Source: Plantimonas leprariae (GTDB taxonomy: Bacteria > Pseudomonadota > Alphaproteobacteria > Rhizobiales > Rhizobiaceae). Taken from it: DNA of 64,000 nt. The DNA lies in contig NZ_VZDO01000008.1 of NCBI RefSeq assembly GCF_008802405.1, positions 152,389 to 216,388 on the forward strand, read 5' to 3'. Below, in pieces: positions 46,152 to 56,008 of the stretch. The notes below the pieces were generated by a model, which did no database searches, had not been told where the DNA came from, and saw only the letters and a list, made by a program, of their open reading frames with translations. Each line of letters begins with the position of its first letter. Positions within the stretch are counted from its first letter, which is position 1. A program made the position numbers and the translations under genes.

Positions 46152-46559
46152 TTATTCGAGGCTTGTGCGGGCGGCCGCGAGATAGTCGTCCAGCGTCGCT
46201 GCCAGCGCGTCGCGTTCCTCGCGCCGGGCGGCGACGGTTTCCGCCTCGGCGACCGCGCGCTCCATGCGCTTCTCGATGCCCTGCGCCTCGGCGAATGCCG
46301 CGCCGGCCTTGGCGGCAGCGTCGCGGTTGCGGACGATCTTCGCCTCGTTGCGGCGAAGCGCCGAGGCGCGCCCTTCGAGGAAGAGGCCGTTCAGCAGCGA
46401 CTGCGTGCCGAGGCTCTCGATGATCTCGGCGCTGGCGGCCGCGAGTTCACCCGCCTCGCGGCGCAGTTCCGCAAGCTGCCATTCCGCCAGGCGACGCTTG
46501 CGCGCCTGCACGTCGAGCAGCCGCTTCAAACGCTCCGCCCGCTCCCGTTCCGCGCTCAA
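46152..46559 (-). CDS. FliJ-like coiled-coil protein
   Basis: A 135-residue, highly charged helical hairpin protein (RERAERLKRLLDVQARKRRL, then a second helix IEKRMERAVAEAETVAARRE). Length and composition match FliJ-type export stalk or chaperone-escort proteins, but primary similarity is low, as usual for this family. The start is a TTG that overlaps the fliR stop (TTGA). Follows fliR directly in the operon. Confidence 0.55.
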   Translation of the reverse strand: MSAERERAERLKRLLDVQARKRRLAEWQLAELRREAGELAAASAEIIESLGTQSLLNGLFLEGRASALRRNEAKIVRNRDAAAKAGAAFAEAQGIEKRMERAVAEAETVAARREERDALAATLDDYLAAARTSLE

Positions 46560-47305
46560 CCGTTGAACACCCAGGTCTGGAAGCTGGCGACGAAGATGCG
46601 CAGGAAATCCCCGATGGCCCAGCCGAGCAGCACCATGCCGCCCGCGATCACGAAGGGCAGCGAGATGAAGTAGATCGGGATCTGCGGCGTCATCTTGTTC
46701 ATCAGCCCCACCGCGAAGTTGACGATCACGCCGTAGACCACGAACGGGCTCGCGATCCGAAGGCAGAGCATGAAGGTCTCGTCGAGCTTGTCGGTCAGCG
46801 AGACGAGGCCGGCGCGCGACACGAACCCACCCGCCACCGGCATCGGCCCGTAGGAGGCGACGAGCGCGCGCAGGATTTCGGCATGGAGGTTCAGGGTGAA
46901 GATCATCACCGTCGCGGTGAGGGTGATCAGCGAAGCGATGGCCGGCTCCTGGTCTTCCATCGCGACGCCGAAAGCGTTGCCCATGCCGATCGCGTTGGCG
47001 ACGAAGGTGCCGGCGAACTGCAGCGCCAGCATGAAGACGCGCCCGAGCAGCCCGATCAGTGCGCCGTTCAACATCTCGGTCACGACGAGCTGCAGCCGCA
47101 TGTCGTCGCCGGACGACTGGACGAGGCCCTGCATGCCCGGCAGCAGCGCCGGCGAGATCACCAGCGACGCGGCCACCGCGACGAGGAGCCGGATCTGTAC
47201 CGGCATGCGCAGCGAGGAATAGCCCGGCAGCAGCATGAGGCAGCTCCCGACCCGGCAGAAGATCAGGAACAGCGACAGGACGGCGACGGAGGTGTCGGCG
47301 TTCAC
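46556..47305 (-). CDS. fliR: Flagellar export apparatus protein FliR
   Basis: A 249-residue inner-membrane protein with about six TM segments. Family segments include FLIFCRVGSCLMLLPGYSSL, LALQFAGTFVANAIGMGNAF and a C-terminal IPIYFISLPFVIAGGMVLLG. FliR forms the export gate with FliP and FliQ. It starts with GTG, with AGGG eight bases upstream, 17 bp after flhA. No fliP is present in the window. Confidence 0.94.
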   Translation of the reverse strand: MNADTSVAVLSLFLIFCRVGSCLMLLPGYSSLRMPVQIRLLVAVAASLVISPALLPGMQGLVQSSGDDMRLQLVVTEMLNGALIGLLGRVFMLALQFAGTFVANAIGMGNAFGVAMEDQEPAIASLITLTATVMIFTLNLHAEILRALVASYGPMPVAGGFVSRAGLVSLTDKLDETFMLCLRIASPFVVYGVIVNFAVGLMNKMTPQIPIYFISLPFVIAGGMVLLGWAIGDFLRIFVASFQTWVFNG

Positions 47306-47322
47306 GAGCTTGACCCTCCCTG

Positions 47323-49419
47323 TCAGGAGATCGAGCCGAGCGGCTTGATGTCGACGCCGCGCGCGATTTCGAGATGCGAGAGCACCGGCAGGTTCACGAA
47401 GATGCGCTCGATCATCATCCGGACATAGGGGCGCGCGTCCGGTGAGGCGACGAGCACGAAGCTCTCGCCCTGATCGGTCTTCTCGCGGATGATCTTCGAG
47501 GCTTCGGTCGCGAACTGCTCGACGAGGCGCGGATCGATGTCGAACTCGATGACATCGCCCTTGGCATCGCGCTTCAGGGCCTGGTGGAAAGCGAGATCCC
47601 AGCGGTTCCCGAGCCTTAGGACCGCGAGCTGACCTTTATGCAGAAGATCGCCGCAGATCTGCTGCGCCATGCGCATGCGCACGTGCTCGACGATCTTCTC
47701 GGAGCGCCGGACATGCGGCGCGATCTCGGCGATGGCTTCGAGAATCAGCGTCAGGTTGCGGATCGAGACGCGCTCGGCGAGGAGCAGCTTCAGGACGGCC
47801 TGCAGGCCGCTGTAGCTCATATGCGCCGGCACGATCTCCTCGATGAGGCGCTTGTATTCCGGCTCCAGCCGGTCGAGCAGCGAGCGCATGTCCTTGTAGG
47901 ACAGGAGATGCGCGAGGTTGTTGCGGATCACCTCGGAAAGGTGCGTCAGCACGATCGACAGCGTGTCCACCGGTTCGAAGCCGGCGCGGCGAGCGGCGGC
48001 GCCGAACGTGTCCGAGATCCAGGCGGCGCGGAGGCCGAAGGCCGGTTCCTTGGTGAGGTCGTGCGGGATGTCCGGCACCGGCGAGTCGCCGAGCACGATC
48101 AGGAGCTCGCCGAGCCGCAGCGGTTGCGAGGCCACCGTCGTGCCGTGCACCTTGATCTCGTAGCTCTTCGGCTCGACGCTGAGGTCGTCCGAGAGCTTGA
48201 TCTCCGGCACCACGAAGCCGTAGCGCGAGGCGAAGCGGCGGCGCATCTTGCCGACGCGGTTGCCGAGCTCGTCGCGCGCGAAGGCGAGATGCGCGCCCAT
48301 CTGCTTGCCGAGCACGAGCTCGACCTCGACGATGCGCAGGGACTCCTTCACCGACTGGCGCTCGGTCTCGGCCTGCTCCGCCTCGATCATCAGCTTCTCG
48401 TCGGCAGCGGCCTTCTCGGCGGCGGCGCGCTGCTTCGGCACCGTGTAGGCGACGAAGCCGAGACCCGCGGCGGCGGCCATGAAGGGCAGCATCGGCAGGC
48501 CGGGCAGCAGCGACAGGAGGCCCATCAGCCCCGCCGCGACCATCATGGCGCGCGGATAGTAGCCGAGCTGCGAGATGATCGCCTTCTCGGCCGCGCCCCG
48601 CGTGCCGCCCTTCGACACGAGGAGGCCGGCGGCGAGCGAGACGATCAGCGCCGGGATCTGCGTCACGAGGCCGTCGCCGACCGACAGCTTCACGAAGACG
48701 TCGGCAGCGGTGCTCGCGTCCATCTGGTGCCGCGTGATGCCGATGACGATGCCGCCGAAGATGTTGACGGCGGTGATGATCAGGCCGGCGATCGCGTCGC
48801 CGCGCACGAACTTCGAGGCACCGTCCATCGAGCCGAAGAAGGACGACTCCTCCTCCAGTTCCCGGCGGCGGACCTGCGCCGCCCGCTCGTCGATGAGGCC
48901 GGCCGACAGGTCGGCGTCGATCGCCATCTGCTTGCCGGGGATGGCGTCGAGGGTGAATCTGGCGCCGACTTCCGCGATACGCGTCGCGCCCTTGGTGATG
49001 ACGAGGAAGTTGACGGTGATGAGGATCGCGAAGACCACGAGGCCGATCACGAAGTCCCCGCCCATGACGAACTCGGAGAAGCCACCGATGACGTGGCCGG
49101 CGGCGTAGTGCCCCTCGTTGCCGTGACTGAGGATGACGCGCGTCGTCGCGATGTTGAGCGACAGGCGTAGCATCGTCGCGATCAAGAGGACGGTCGGGAA
49201 GGACGAGAAGTCGAGCGGCTTCTCGATCCACAGCGCCACCATCAGGATCAGCACCGACAGCGAGATCGAGATGGTCAGGCCGAAGTCGATGATGAACGGC
49301 GGGATCGGGACGAAGAGCACCGCCATGATGAAGACGATGCCGAGCGCGAAGCCGATGTCGCGGCGGCTGGTCGGCGCGCCGGCGGGCGGGTTCAGCTTGA
49401 TCGAGTCGACGGCGGCCAT
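47323..49419 (-). CDS. flhA: Flagellar export gate protein FlhA
   Basis: A 698-residue protein. The N-terminal half has eight TM helices and the FHIPEP-type segments [20 protein letters not shown] and [22 protein letters not shown]. The C-terminal cytosolic domain (about 340-698) forms the nonameric ring that docks chaperone-substrate complexes. GGGAG lies six bases before the ATG. It is separated from fliQ by a strong terminator, so flhA-fliR and the following genes probably have their own promoter in 49420-49530. Confidence 0.96.
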   Translation of the reverse strand: MAAVDSIKLNPPAGAPTSRRDIGFALGIVFIMAVLFVPIPPFIIDFGLTISISLSVLILMVALWIEKPLDFSSFPTVLLIATMLRLSLNIATTRVILSHGNEGHYAAGHVIGGFSEFVMGGDFVIGLVVFAILITVNFLVITKGATRIAEVGARFTLDAIPGKQMAIDADLSAGLIDERAAQVRRRELEEESSFFGSMDGASKFVRGDAIAGLIITAVNIFGGIVIGITRHQMDASTAADVFVKLSVGDGLVTQIPALIVSLAAGLLVSKGGTRGAAEKAIISQLGYYPRAMMVAAGLMGLLSLLPGLPMLPFMAAAAGLGFVAYTVPKQRAAAEKAAADEKLMIEAEQAETERQSVKESLRIVEVELVLGKQMGAHLAFARDELGNRVGKMRRRFASRYGFVVPEIKLSDDLSVEPKSYEIKVHGTTVASQPLRLGELLIVLGDSPVPDIPHDLTKEPAFGLRAAWISDTFGAAARRAGFEPVDTLSIVLTHLSEVIRNNLAHLLSYKDMRSLLDRLEPEYKRLIEEIVPAHMSYSGLQAVLKLLLAERVSIRNLTLILEAIAEIAPHVRRSEKIVEHVRMRMAQQICGDLLHKGQLAVLRLGNRWDLAFHQALKRDAKGDVIEFDIDPRLVEQFATEASKIIREKTDQGESFVLVASPDARPYVRMMIERIFVNLPVLSHLEIARGVDIKPLGSIS

Positions 49420-49534
49420 CGGGCACTCCCGGAAGCGTCATGCTTCCCTGGGTCAGCGATATGGGGCGTAGGCGTCATGCCCGTCCCGGCATCGCTTTTT
49501 CCGCTGCCTCGCTTGAGCCGGGCTGGACGAAACG

Positions 49535-49569
49535 AAAACGCCGCGCCGGTGCGAACCGGACGCGGCGTT
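49535..49569 (-). terminator. Rho-independent terminator between fliQ and flhA
   Basis: AACGCCGCG / CGCGGCGTT form a 9-bp outer stem continued by CCGGT / ACCGG with a one-base bulge and a GCGA loop. On the minus strand it is followed by TTCGTTTCG. It ends the flgE-fliQ transcript about 30 bases after the fliQ stop. Confidence 0.85.
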
Positions 49570-49599
49570 CGAAACTCTCGGCTCGCTCGGGGCGCGGGA

Positions 49600-49866
49600 T
49601 CAGAACCCGTGTTCGATGCGCGAGTAGCTTTCCTGCGTGAAGGCGTAGACCTGCGCGCCGGTGAAGGACGCGGTGAAGGCGATGATCACGAAGATCGCGA
49701 TGATCTTCGGCACGAAGGTGAGCGTGACTTCCTGGATCTGCGTCAGCGCCTGGAAGAGCGCGATGACGATGCCGACGAGCATCGCGCCGATGACGGCGGG
49801 CCCGGCGGCGATGACCACCGTCCAGACGGCGGACTGGACGATGTCGATGGCGTCGGCTTCGTTCAT
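49600..49866 (-). CDS. fliQ: Flagellar export apparatus protein FliQ
   Basis: An 88-residue protein with two TM helices (VQSAVWTVVIAAGPAVIGAM and IAIFVIIAFTASFTGAQVYA) joined by the conserved loop ALTQIQEVTLTFVPK. This is the standard FliQ length and sequence. Part of the FliPQR export gate. It follows flgD by 4 bp. Confidence 0.95.
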   Translation of the reverse strand: MNEADAIDIVQSAVWTVVIAAGPAVIGAMLVGIVIALFQALTQIQEVTLTFVPKIIAIFVIIAFTASFTGAQVYAFTQESYSRIEHGF

Positions 49867-49870
49867 CGCC

Positions 49871-50290
49871 TCATTCCACCTTGATGCCGTTGCCGAGATC
49901 GACGGTTCCGCCGCTGGCGAGCGTCGCGACCGCGGCGCCGTTCTTGATCGTCACCGACTTGACGACACCCGAGACCGTGCCGTCCGCCGAGGTGATCGTG
50001 CGGCCGATCACGCCGTCCGCCTGGCCGAGCGACGAGACGGTCAGCAGCGACGACAGCTTGTCGTTCAGCTTGATCGACTGCTCGACGTTGGAGAACGACG
50101 CGAGCTGGCTGAGCTGCTCGGTCGGGTCGGACGGGTTCAGCGGATCCTGGTTCTTCATCTGCGCGACGAGGAGCTGCAGGAAGGAGTTGTAGTCGAGCGC
50201 GTTCTTCTCCGCGTCCGTCTTGTGCGTCGACTTCGTCGTGTCCGTGCTGGTGGCGGCGGAAGCCGCGCTCGTGGCCGAAACCGCGCTCAT
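49871..50290 (-). CDS. flgD: Flagellar hook assembly scaffold FlgD
   Basis: A 139-residue protein. The N-terminal motif LDYNSFLQLLVAQMKNQDPL and NPSDPTEQLSQLASFSNVEQ are diagnostic for FlgD, the hook cap. The protein ends soon after SLGQADGVIGRTITSADGTV and a short beta segment, so the C-terminal FlnD/tudor-like region is reduced, as is usual in Hyphomicrobiales. The ATG overlaps the flbT stop and has GAAGGGG upstream. Confidence 0.94.
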   Translation of the reverse strand: MSAVSATSAASAATSTDTTKSTHKTDAEKNALDYNSFLQLLVAQMKNQDPLNPSDPTEQLSQLASFSNVEQSIKLNDKLSSLLTVSSLGQADGVIGRTITSADGTVSGVVKSVTIKNGAAVATLASGGTVDLGNGIKVE

Positions 50291-50739
50291 GCCGTTGCCC
50301 CTTCGAGTTGCCGGACCGCTTCGTCCGCCTTCCGGCGCGTCGGCACCGGCTTGCCGGCGAGGATCGCGTCCTCGGCCGGGATCAGAGCCCGCAGGGCACG
50401 GAGCGCCTCGAACGGCCGTTCGCGTTCCACGTGGTCGGCGACGTCCATCAGCCCGTCGCGAACGCTCGCATTCGAGAACGCGGCCATCAGCAGCGGATAG
50501 CTCTTGCGGAAGGCGTCGGCCGCCTGCGCGGCCGCTTCCGGCGCGATCAGCATGGTCTGCACCAGGAAATAGAGCTGGCGCAGCGGCGTCGTCGCCTCGT
50601 GCGCCTGCATGACGTGGCTTTCCAGCAGGAAGGTCGCGTCGTTCAGGAGTTCCAGCGAGACCTTGCGGTCGACGCGCATCACCGCGCCGTTCACGAAGAT
50701 CCGCTCGCCCGGCCGGAGGGAAAGCTTCAGCGTCGCCAT
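50287..50739 (-). CDS. flbT: Flagellin post-transcriptional regulator FlbT
   Basis: A 150-residue protein. LKLSLRPGERIFVNGAVMRV is the FlbT signature, followed by TFLLESHVMQAHEATTPLRQ and LYFLVQTMLI. In Caulobacter FlbT binds flagellin mRNA 5' ends and promotes decay until the hook is complete (family knowledge). The start is the ATG with GGAG five bases upstream; a GTG two codons earlier overlaps flaF. It lies between flaF and flgD. Confidence 0.94.
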   Translation of the reverse strand: MATLKLSLRPGERIFVNGAVMRVDRKVSLELLNDATFLLESHVMQAHEATTPLRQLYFLVQTMLIAPEAAAQAADAFRKSYPLLMAAFSNASVRDGLMDVADHVERERPFEALRALRALIPAEDAILAGKPVPTRRKADEAVRQLEGATA

Positions 50740-50741
50740 CG

Positions 50742-51089
50742 TCACTCCAGCCCTTCGCGGATCATCGCGGTGACGTCGATGATGCCCCGGAAACTCTTCG
50801 CCTTGCCGAGGCGGATCGCGTCGGCCTCGCGCATCACCCAGAGGCCGATGGAGATGAGGCTCGCCCGAAGCTCTTCGGACAGCGAATTGTCGGGGTTGGC
50901 GAGATCCTCGACGAGGATGCTCCAGAGCGTGCGCGTCGCGTAGATCGCCTCGACGGTTTCCGACGAATGGGCGCCCGCCGTTTCGGCCCGCTCCATCAGC
51001 TCGATCGCGCGGTCGAGCGCTTGGCGCTCGCGCTCGCGCGAGTCCGCGCCGCTTTCCTGCCGGATCTCGGAATACGAGAATTGGTACAT
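50742..51089 (-). CDS. flaF: Flagellar biosynthesis regulator FlaF
   Basis: A 115-residue helical protein beginning YQFSYSEIRQESGADSRERE, with ALDRAIELMERAETAGAHSS and TRTLWSILVEDLANPDN. This is the FlaF family, which works opposite FlbT in flagellin synthesis and secretion in Caulobacter and rhizobia. It ends 2 bp before the flbT start. Confidence 0.94.
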   Translation of the reverse strand: MYQFSYSEIRQESGADSRERERQALDRAIELMERAETAGAHSSETVEAIYATRTLWSILVEDLANPDNSLSEELRASLISIGLWVMREADAIRLGKAKSFRGIIDVTAMIREGLE

Positions 51090-51147
51090 ACCTGTCCCTT
51101 GCTGTGGCAGTCGCTAAGCGTTCGGTGATGGGATCGCGGACGAGCGA

Positions 51148-52215
51148 TCAGAGGTAGTCGAGGATGGAAAGCTTCTGGATGCGCACCGTCGCCGCCATCG
51201 CGGTGTTGAGCTGCAGCTCCAGCGCGTTCATCTTCTGGCTCGCCTCGTAGGGGTCGACGCCTTCCATGTCGTTGAAGGCCTTCGAGACGATGTCCTTCTG
51301 CGAGGTCATCGCCGCATTGGCGGCGTCGATGCGGTTCTGCCGCGTGCCGACGAGCGCCCGCTGCGCGGTGATGCCGTCGGTGCCCGCCGCGAGCGTCACC
51401 GCCGCCGTCTGCGAAACCACGTCCTTCACCGCGTCGCTGAGGGCGGTGATGTCGATCGTCGCCAGCATCGAATAGGCGGCCGTCACCTTTTTGAACGCGT
51501 CGTTGTTCGCGCTGACGGACGTGTCGATCGTCTCCGTCTTCGAGATGCCGGCCTGCGTCACGTCGTCGGACGCCTTGGACCAGTTCGTTCCCCAGGCAGG
51601 GTTCTTCACCGTGTCCATGAAGCTGAATGTGGTGTTGGTGCCGACCGTCGGATAGTCGGTCGCGACATAGCCGGCATCGCTGAGGAAGGCCGTCATCTGG
51701 GCCGAGGTAACCTTCGAGGCGTCCTTGGTCGGTCCGGCCACCGCGGTCAGGAAGGCGTCGTAATTCGCCTTGGCCGCCGTCAGGCCGGTGTCGACGTTCG
51801 TGATCGGCGCGACATCGGCGTTCGTTCCGCCGAAGACGTAGAGCCCGCCGTCCGCGGTGTTCAGCGAGCCCTGCAACTGCTGCAGCGCCGATTTCGCCAG
51901 CGACTGGTACTGCGGGTACTTCTTCGCGACCAGCGCGGAGGTTTGGATGTCGCTGGCGCTTTTCGAGATCGCTTCCATCGCGTCGTCGATCAGGTCGAGC
52001 CGGTTGTCGACGACCTTGTTGGACTGGAGCCGCGACTCAAGGCTCGACTCCTGCACCCGGTAGTTGACCGAGGTACCGGTCAGCCGGCCGAGCGACAGTC
52101 CGACGTCGACGAGGCGGCTGTTGCTGGCCTCCGAAGTCGCGTCCGAGAACTGCTTCTGCAGCTTCTGGAGCGTCTTGTACTGGGAGCCGGAAAGATTAAG
52201 GGTCGAGATGGTCAT
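51148..52215 (-). CDS. flgL: Hook-filament junction protein FlgL
   Basis: A 355-residue protein. The N-terminus ISTLNLSGSQYKTLQKLQKQ and C-terminus ALELQLNTAMAATVRIQKLS are the paired flagellin-like helices. The middle is variable, with GGLYVFGGTNADVAPITNVD. It joins FlgK to the filament and is exported by the flagellar type III apparatus without a cleaved signal. It follows flgK by 15 bp. Confidence 0.93.
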   Translation of the reverse strand: MTISTLNLSGSQYKTLQKLQKQFSDATSEASNSRLVDVGLSLGRLTGTSVNYRVQESSLESRLQSNKVVDNRLDLIDDAMEAISKSASDIQTSALVAKKYPQYQSLAKSALQQLQGSLNTADGGLYVFGGTNADVAPITNVDTGLTAAKANYDAFLTAVAGPTKDASKVTSAQMTAFLSDAGYVATDYPTVGTNTTFSFMDTVKNPAWGTNWSKASDDVTQAGISKTETIDTSVSANNDAFKKVTAAYSMLATIDITALSDAVKDVVSQTAAVTLAAGTDGITAQRALVGTRQNRIDAANAAMTSQKDIVSKAFNDMEGVDPYEASQKMNALELQLNTAMAATVRIQKLSILDYL

Positions 52216-52230
52216 GGCCGGTCAATCTCT

Positions 52231-54048
52231 TCAGATGGCTTCCATCAGGGTCTTCAGCATCTGGTCTATCGTCGTCAGCACCTTCGACGAGGCCTGGTAG
52301 GACCGCTCGAGTTCCAGCATCTTCAGCGACTCGGTATCGAGGTTGATGCCGGTCTCGTTCGAGAGCACCGTCTTGGTCTGGTCGAGCAGCGTCTGCTTGT
52401 ATTCGGTGGTCGAGGTGGCGCTCGACCGCTTGTCCTGCAGCCAGCTCGTCGAGGAGGTCGCGAAAGCCGCCAGCGTGCCGCTGGCGATCGTCTCTGTCCC
52501 TCCGGCGAAGCTCTGGTTCCCCGTGAGGTTGCCGATCAGCGCGTTGATGCGCGCGGTATAGCCGCCGGCATTCGCGGTGTTGTAGGTGACGCCGACACCG
52601 TCGCGGATCTTGGCGGCGTTCGCGGTGACGGCGGACGAAACCGAGATCAGCCGCGCCAGACCGGGAATCGTCGTGTTCGTGATCTCGGCGGTGGCTGCCA
52701 CGAGGCCGCCCGTCTTGGCGGTCGCGTCGTTCGTCGCCGTGCCGAGGGTCGCTCTGGACGCGAAGTTCGAGATGCCGAGCGCGAGCTTCGCGCCGGTGCC
52801 GCCGGCCGACAGCGTGATCTTGCCGGAACCGTCGGCGGTCACGGCGACATGGTCCGCGCCGAGCGTTCCCGTGCCGCCGGCGGGCACGGCAGCGGCGATC
52901 ATGGTCTGGAGCTTCGCGGCGAAGGCCGTGGCCGAGGCGAAGTCGGCCGTCAGAAGCTCGCCCGACACCTTGTAGGTCGTGCCGCCGAGCTGCAGGTCGA
53001 ACGTCATGACATTGCCGTTCGCGAGGGAGCCCGCCGCGAAGGTGCCGACGTCGACCTTGCTCGTCGTGCGCAACGCGAGCGTGTTCAGCGAGGTGAAGAT
53101 GCCCGGCACGTCGGCGCCGGTGGCCGGCCGTTCGGCCGTCGCCGCCACGAGGCCGCGCGCCATCTCGTCGAGCTGGTTCTGGTAGGACACGGCGACGTGG
53201 TCGCGCAGGTCGACGAGGCCGGCGATCTTGCCGGATTTCAGCGGCATCATGGCGTTGGCGCCGGTAACGAGCACGCCGTCGATCTGGAAGCCGTTGCCGT
53301 CCTGGCCGTCCGCCAGCGGATGGGTCTGAACGAAGCCGACGGTGCGCGGCACCTTGTCGAACAGCGTCACGCCCGAGTCGGTGTAGAGCACGAGGTCGTT
53401 GTTGCCGCGCGTCTTCGCGGTCACGCCGACGAACTGCGAAAGCTCGGCGACCGCCTGATCGCGCTGGTCGACCAGATCCGTCACGTCGCGGTTGGTCGCC
53501 GTGCCCATGACGACGCGGTCGTTGAGGTCCTGGATCTTCGACAGAAGACGCGTCATGTCGGTGGCGGCGTCGGCGAGCTGGTCGTCGGCATCGCGCCGGA
53601 TCGTGTCGACCGTCTCGGTGCCCTGGTTCAGCGCCGTCGCGACGTCCTTCGCCGCATCCGCCGCGGTTCTGGCGAAGTCGTAGTTGTTCGGCGATTTGGC
53701 GTAGGCATCGAGAGCGTCCGTCAGCTTGCCGATCAGCGCGGCCGGCGTCTGGCCGTTGGCGATGTCGCCGATCATCTCGTTGATGCGCTCGAGGCCCTTC
53801 TGGACCACGGTCGACTGCGCGACGCCGGAGGTCGAGTCCAGCATGTTGCGGAACAGGACCGAGTTCGACGACTGCGCGACCGACAACACCTGCACGATGC
53901 CGCCCGCGCCGGTGACGACGTTGGCGTATTTGCGGGTTGCGCCCTCCGTGTTGGCGTTCGCGATGTTGCGCGACACCAGCGCGGTCTGCGCCTGCGTGGC
54001 CGACAGCGAGGATTTCGCGGTGTTGAGGGCGGAAGTGAGCGTCGACAT
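52231..54048 (-). CDS. flgK: Hook-associated protein FlgK
   Basis: A 605-residue protein. The N-terminal STLTSALNTAKSSLSATQAQ and TALVSRNIANANTEGATRKY segment contains the rod/hook NIAN motif, and the C-terminus has KMLELERSYQASSKVLTTID. RDQAVAELSQFVGV is typical of FlgK. The length agrees with the family. The gene starts 101 bp after flgE. Confidence 0.95.
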   Translation of the reverse strand: MSTLTSALNTAKSSLSATQAQTALVSRNIANANTEGATRKYANVVTGAGGIVQVLSVAQSSNSVLFRNMLDSTSGVAQSTVVQKGLERINEMIGDIANGQTPAALIGKLTDALDAYAKSPNNYDFARTAADAAKDVATALNQGTETVDTIRRDADDQLADAATDMTRLLSKIQDLNDRVVMGTATNRDVTDLVDQRDQAVAELSQFVGVTAKTRGNNDLVLYTDSGVTLFDKVPRTVGFVQTHPLADGQDGNGFQIDGVLVTGANAMMPLKSGKIAGLVDLRDHVAVSYQNQLDEMARGLVAATAERPATGADVPGIFTSLNTLALRTTSKVDVGTFAAGSLANGNVMTFDLQLGGTTYKVSGELLTADFASATAFAAKLQTMIAAAVPAGGTGTLGADHVAVTADGSGKITLSAGGTGAKLALGISNFASRATLGTATNDATAKTGGLVAATAEITNTTIPGLARLISVSSAVTANAAKIRDGVGVTYNTANAGGYTARINALIGNLTGNQSFAGGTETIASGTLAAFATSSTSWLQDKRSSATSTTEYKQTLLDQTKTVLSNETGINLDTESLKMLELERSYQASSKVLTTIDQMLKTLMEAI

Positions 54049-54149
54049 CGAGCGGGCACCGCAGGAACGAAGGGCGGAAATCGCGGGGCGTCGGCCGCCC
54101 CGCCGGAACGCTGTTCGGATCGGCGGCCGGAAGGCCGCCGCCGCTCGCG

Positions 54150-55835
54150 TCAGCGCTTCAGGTTGACGAGCACGTCGAGGATCTCCGAGCCGGTCTGGAA
54201 GACCTTGGAGTTCGCCGTGTAGCTGCGCTGCGCGGTGATCATGTCGGTCAGCTCGGAGGCGAGGTCGACGTTGGAGCCTTCGAGCGCGCCCGCCGTCACC
54301 TCGCCGAAGCCGTTCTCGCCGCCGGTGCCCATCAGGACCTGGCCGGATTCGACGCCGGGCTGGTAGACGTTGCCCGAAAGCGCGACGAGGCTGTCGGGCG
54401 CCATGACCTTGGCCACCGGGATCTTGAAGAGGTCACGCTGCGTGCCGGAGGTGAAGAGCGCCGTGATGGTGCCGTCCTTGCCGATCTGCACCTGCTGGAC
54501 CACTTCCGGCGGATTGCCGTTGACGGTCGCGGTCAGGGCCGAGGAGTCCGGCTTGTAGAACTGCGTCGTCGCGCCGATGTCGAGGTTGAGGTTGCCGCCG
54601 CCGATGCCGGTCAGGCTGATGCCGAGCGTCGTGTTGTTGGCCTGCGTGGTGTTCGCGCCGGGAGTGATCTTCGTCAGCTTGTAGGTGGAGGGATCGAACT
54701 GCAGCGTCGCGGTCGCGAGCGGCGCCGATCCCGTCACGCCGTACGGGAAGGGCGAGGTCGCGGTGCCGGTCGAAGCGTCGCGGCCGTCGAAGATCGCCAT
54801 CTTCCAGGTGTTCGTCGCGTCGTCCGTCTTCGTGTAGTAGACGTGCAGCGGCACCGCCTCGCCGGCATTGTTGTAGACCGTCATCGAGACGGACCGGGTC
54901 GAGGTGCCGGAGATCGCGTTCGCGAGGTTGGCGGCGGGATCGGTCGCAGCGGTGCCGGGCGTGGACGCCATGCCCACGCCGGCGATCGTGGCCGCGGTCG
55001 CGCCGGTGAATGTCGGGTTCGAAACGGCGATCGTGCTGGCCGTGCCGGTGCGATCGCCGGTCGCCGTGTAGACAAGCTTGCCGGCGTTCACGGTGGCGAC
55101 GGGCTTGCCGACGGCGTTGTTGATCGCGGTCGCGACGTCTGCCGCCGTGATGCCGCCGAGGCCGGTCGCGCTGCCGACGGATACGGCGATGGGCGTTCCG
55201 CCGTCGATCGTGACCGTGAAGTTCATCCGGTCGTTCGCCGGGGTGCCCGAGCTGGTGACGCCCGTGACGCTGAAGGCGGCGGCAGGCGAACCCGTGGCTT
55301 TCGGACCCGTGACGAAGGCCTGGTCGAGCGGAACGGTGAGCGTTCCCTCCGTGGTCGGATTGGCGCTGAGGAGGCCGGTATTGAGGTTCACGTCCTCCAG
55401 CCCGGCGAAGCCGTTCAGCGTCGCGTCCGTGCCGTTCGCACCCATCGGGTAGCCCTTGAGCGTATAGCCGGCGGCGTTCACCAGCGTGCCGTCCGGCTGC
55501 ATGCGGAACGAGCCGGCGCGGGTCAGGTAGCTGCCCTTGCCGTCGCCGACGACGAGGAAGCCGTCGTCCTGGATCATCATGTCCAGTTGCTTCGGGTTGT
55601 TGGCGTTGCCGGTCTGGACGGTCGAGCCGGCTTTCGAGACTTCGGTGCGCACCTGCGCCATGACCGAGCCCGAATTGTACGACCCGCCGGTCTGCGGCAG
55701 GATCAGCGACGAGAACTCGACGCCCGAGCGCTTGTAGCCGGTCGTGTCGGAGTTCGCGATGTTCTGGGAGACCGCCGCAAGCTTGGAGGATTGCGCGTTC
55801 ATCCCAGACGTGCTGGTGCGCATGATATTGCTCAT
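54150..55835 (-). CDS. flgE: Flagellar hook protein FlgE
   Basis: A 561-residue protein, long for FlgE because of the variable middle. The N-terminus has TSTSGMNAQSSKLAAVSQNI and ANSDTTGYKR; the C-terminus has GALEGSNVDLASELTDMITA and QRSYTANSKVFQTGSEILDV. The central region is Thr/Ala/Gly-rich and forms the outer hook domains. AAGGG lies nine bases before the ATG. First gene of the long structural operon; its promoter should lie in 55836-55950. Confidence 0.95.
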   Translation of the reverse strand: MSNIMRTSTSGMNAQSSKLAAVSQNIANSDTTGYKRSGVEFSSLILPQTGGSYNSGSVMAQVRTEVSKAGSTVQTGNANNPKQLDMMIQDDGFLVVGDGKGSYLTRAGSFRMQPDGTLVNAAGYTLKGYPMGANGTDATLNGFAGLEDVNLNTGLLSANPTTEGTLTVPLDQAFVTGPKATGSPAAAFSVTGVTSSGTPANDRMNFTVTIDGGTPIAVSVGSATGLGGITAADVATAINNAVGKPVATVNAGKLVYTATGDRTGTASTIAVSNPTFTGATAATIAGVGMASTPGTAATDPAANLANAISGTSTRSVSMTVYNNAGEAVPLHVYYTKTDDATNTWKMAIFDGRDASTGTATSPFPYGVTGSAPLATATLQFDPSTYKLTKITPGANTTQANNTTLGISLTGIGGGNLNLDIGATTQFYKPDSSALTATVNGNPPEVVQQVQIGKDGTITALFTSGTQRDLFKIPVAKVMAPDSLVALSGNVYQPGVESGQVLMGTGGENGFGEVTAGALEGSNVDLASELTDMITAQRSYTANSKVFQTGSEILDVLVNLKR

Positions 55836-55947
55836 CGGTCGGTGCCCTTTTGTACCGAAGCGTCGCCGTCAGGATTAGCTTTCGCAGCTTGCGCGGAACT
55901 GCCGGAAAGGTTTCCGAAAAGTAAACGCGCAAGCATTACAATAGCTT

Positions 55948-55982
55948 GAAAGCAAAAGGCCCGACCGTTGCCGGTCGGGCCT
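55948..55982 (-). terminator. Rho-independent terminator of ftcR
   Basis: A perfect 11-bp stem, AGGCCCGACCG / CGGTCGGGCCT, with a TTGC loop, followed on the minus strand by TTTGCTTT. It lies 26 bases after the ftcR stop and separates ftcR from flgE. Confidence 0.9.
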
Positions 55983-56008
55983 CTTCGGGAAGGAATGCTT
56001 CGGCCGGA

